Shown in pieces: positions 62,824-64,000 of a stretch of DNA of 64,000 bases. The stretch covers positions 3,286,001 through 3,350,000 of the forward strand of contig JALIRH010000044.1 of NCBI GenBank assembly GCA_023055505.1, read 5' to 3'. Position 1 is the stretch's first letter. The number at the start of each line of letters is the position of its first letter. A program made the position numbers and the translations under genes. This DNA is from Callipepla californica brunnescens (taxonomy: Eukaryota; Chordata; Aves; Galliformes; Odontophoridae). The notes under the pieces were generated by a model, which had not been told where the DNA came from, did not search any database, and saw only the letters and a program-made list of their open reading frames with translations.

Positions 62824-64000
62824 AGGCAGGGATCTGAGGAGAGTGCTTAACAGGAAGAGGTTTTCCAAAATCATTTCTGGATCAGTTACTGAAAAATTGA
62901 ACCAACCAAACTCTTACATGAATAAGTAGCAAAGAAAAAGACCTAAAGGATCCTGCCCACCAGAAGAAGGCTTGTGCCATTGTAAACGCTTTCTTTTGGC
63001 CAAAAATGTCTGAAATGCTTGTGCTAACAGTGATCTTCTGACTCATGCGAGTGGTATGACAGCAACACTGATATCCTGGCCACATAACTATTAGGGAAGT
63101 GCTGTCTAGCCCCTTCCACATACCTGCTGGTGATTCAGTTCCCTTTGTGCCCTCTTTTGCTGCACAAACTTGCTGGTAAATAGGCAGCCCTGCTGTGTCC
63201 CAGAGGCATGGGGGCATGTTTACAATGGCAAAAGTAACTCCTGATCATAATTGGTTTCTTTTATATCCAGGCTTCAAAGCAACTTGATCTCCCTCAGAAG
63301 CTGGGGAGATATTACCTCTATAAAATATTACCTCTTCTGTAGAAGTGTATGTACCCTCAGGACCCAAAAGCAAATACAAGGGGAACTTCAGTCCTAGTGC
63401 TGAACTTAAGCAGTATGCATTACCCCATCCGTCATTTGATGGACTTTTGCCAATGGGCACTGACAATACACACACAAAAAAAAAGGAATTTAAAAAAAAA
63501 AAAAAAGCAAACAACTTTCCAGCTAGTATTTTAAGGCTGTGAATAATGTGCCATTTCCAAGAAAGGAAAAGTGTAGAGTTTTTGAGTGTATTTTTTGTCT
63601 CTAAATGGACAGGGGGATTGTGTGCCATTGTATGACTAGTCTTCCATTATGAACATTGCATATGAGTGACAACTCTGTGAGGTTTTGTATGTCTCCATAA
63701 AAACCTGCTGGGTATGGAAATAGGATGCACAGCCCCTGATCTCTAAAAGTGAGAAACTGAGTGTAGAGATGTCTCCACCTGTCCTAAAGATGAAACTGGA
63801 CTAAAAGGCCAAATGGAAAATGGGAAGCTTTTGTTCAGAATAAGCATCACCTTCACAGAGCTTTTCATTGTGAACATCCCTCACAGTTGGTCACCTCATA
63901 ACAGCAAGTGACCTGTCTTGAATCTGGTACTGGACTTGTGTGTATGCAGTAACAGGCAAGTGCCTGTACTCTGAACTAGATGCATTCAGAACTGCAGGAC
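62824..64000. other. Non-coding stretch to the window end
   Basis: A-runs at 63476-63484 and 63492-63506 give lysine-rich false frames. A 111-codon minus-strand frame (62882-63217) and a 127-codon one (63245-63628, including the homopolymer) are unrecognisable. No gene is seen. Confidence 0.6.

Noticed and set aside
63245..63628. 127-codon minus-strand open frame near the window end
   Set aside because: It runs through two A/T homopolymers that inflate its length and has no recognisable content.
1..64000. CRISPR arrays, operons, bacterial-type promoters or phage genes
   Set aside because: There are no regularly spaced repeats and no dense directional coding. Composition and CR1 content show this is vertebrate nuclear DNA.

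Overview
This window looks like non-coding nuclear DNA from a bird. The evidence is a handful of CR1 (Chicken Repeat 1, a non-LTR retrotransposon) 3' ends, two of them with the characteristic avian tail (TTCCAACCC followed by ATTCTGTGATTCTG), plus two older CR1-like tails of the type found across reptiles and birds. Interspersed repeats are sparse, vertebrate-style microsatellites and homopolymers are present, and CpG is depleted almost everywhere. The species cannot be named from this. Nothing suggests bacterial, phage, organellar or plasmid DNA.

I recognise no protein-coding gene. The longest open frames (223 aa on the minus strand at 2571-3242, 164 aa at 31618-32112, 149 aa on the minus strand at 30003-30452) match no family I know. 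They lie in slightly GC-richer stretches where several frames are open at once, as expected of chance ORFs. Two short stretches have exon-like geometry (26344-26491 and 28941-29056: pyrimidine-rich acceptor, open frame, GT donor) and are given only as low-confidence candidates. The window is best read as a gene desert or the inside of a very large intron.

Layout: 1-1.1 kb is ordinary DNA ending in a short CpG-rich patch (853-1020). 1.4-1.75 kb holds T- and A-tracts. 1.8-3.25 kb is a moderately GC-rich, stop-poor block. From about 3.9 kb onward, AT-rich blocks with many homeodomain-like cores (TAATTA, CAATTA, TTAAT) alternate with featureless sequence. The best candidates for conserved regulatory elements are 3930-4330, 11985-12270 (with a 34-bp near-perfect palindrome), 16560-17060, 18630-18870, 50880-51180 and 59480-59860. 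This is inferred from composition only.

The most coherent unexpected structure is a dispersed repeat family of four diverged copies, all on the plus strand, at about 5.9, 23.3, 37.3 and 61.1 kb. Each shares a TGTT-type start, a CAGGTG/CACCTG inverted repeat (degraded in one copy), a TATA-like box, and a GGTGAG/GGTAAG splice-donor-like hexamer 87-93 bp after that box. They are most simply solo LTRs of an old avian endogenous retrovirus, or another promoter-bearing repeat. CR1 remnants lie at 42.54-42.60 (reverse-transcriptase-motif fragment), 44.02-44.10, 48.65-48.87 (an inverted pair), 57.0-57.09, 61.45-61.51 and 62.60-62.82 kb. The longest homopolymers are a 42-A run (50136-50177) and a 38-T run (61513-61550).
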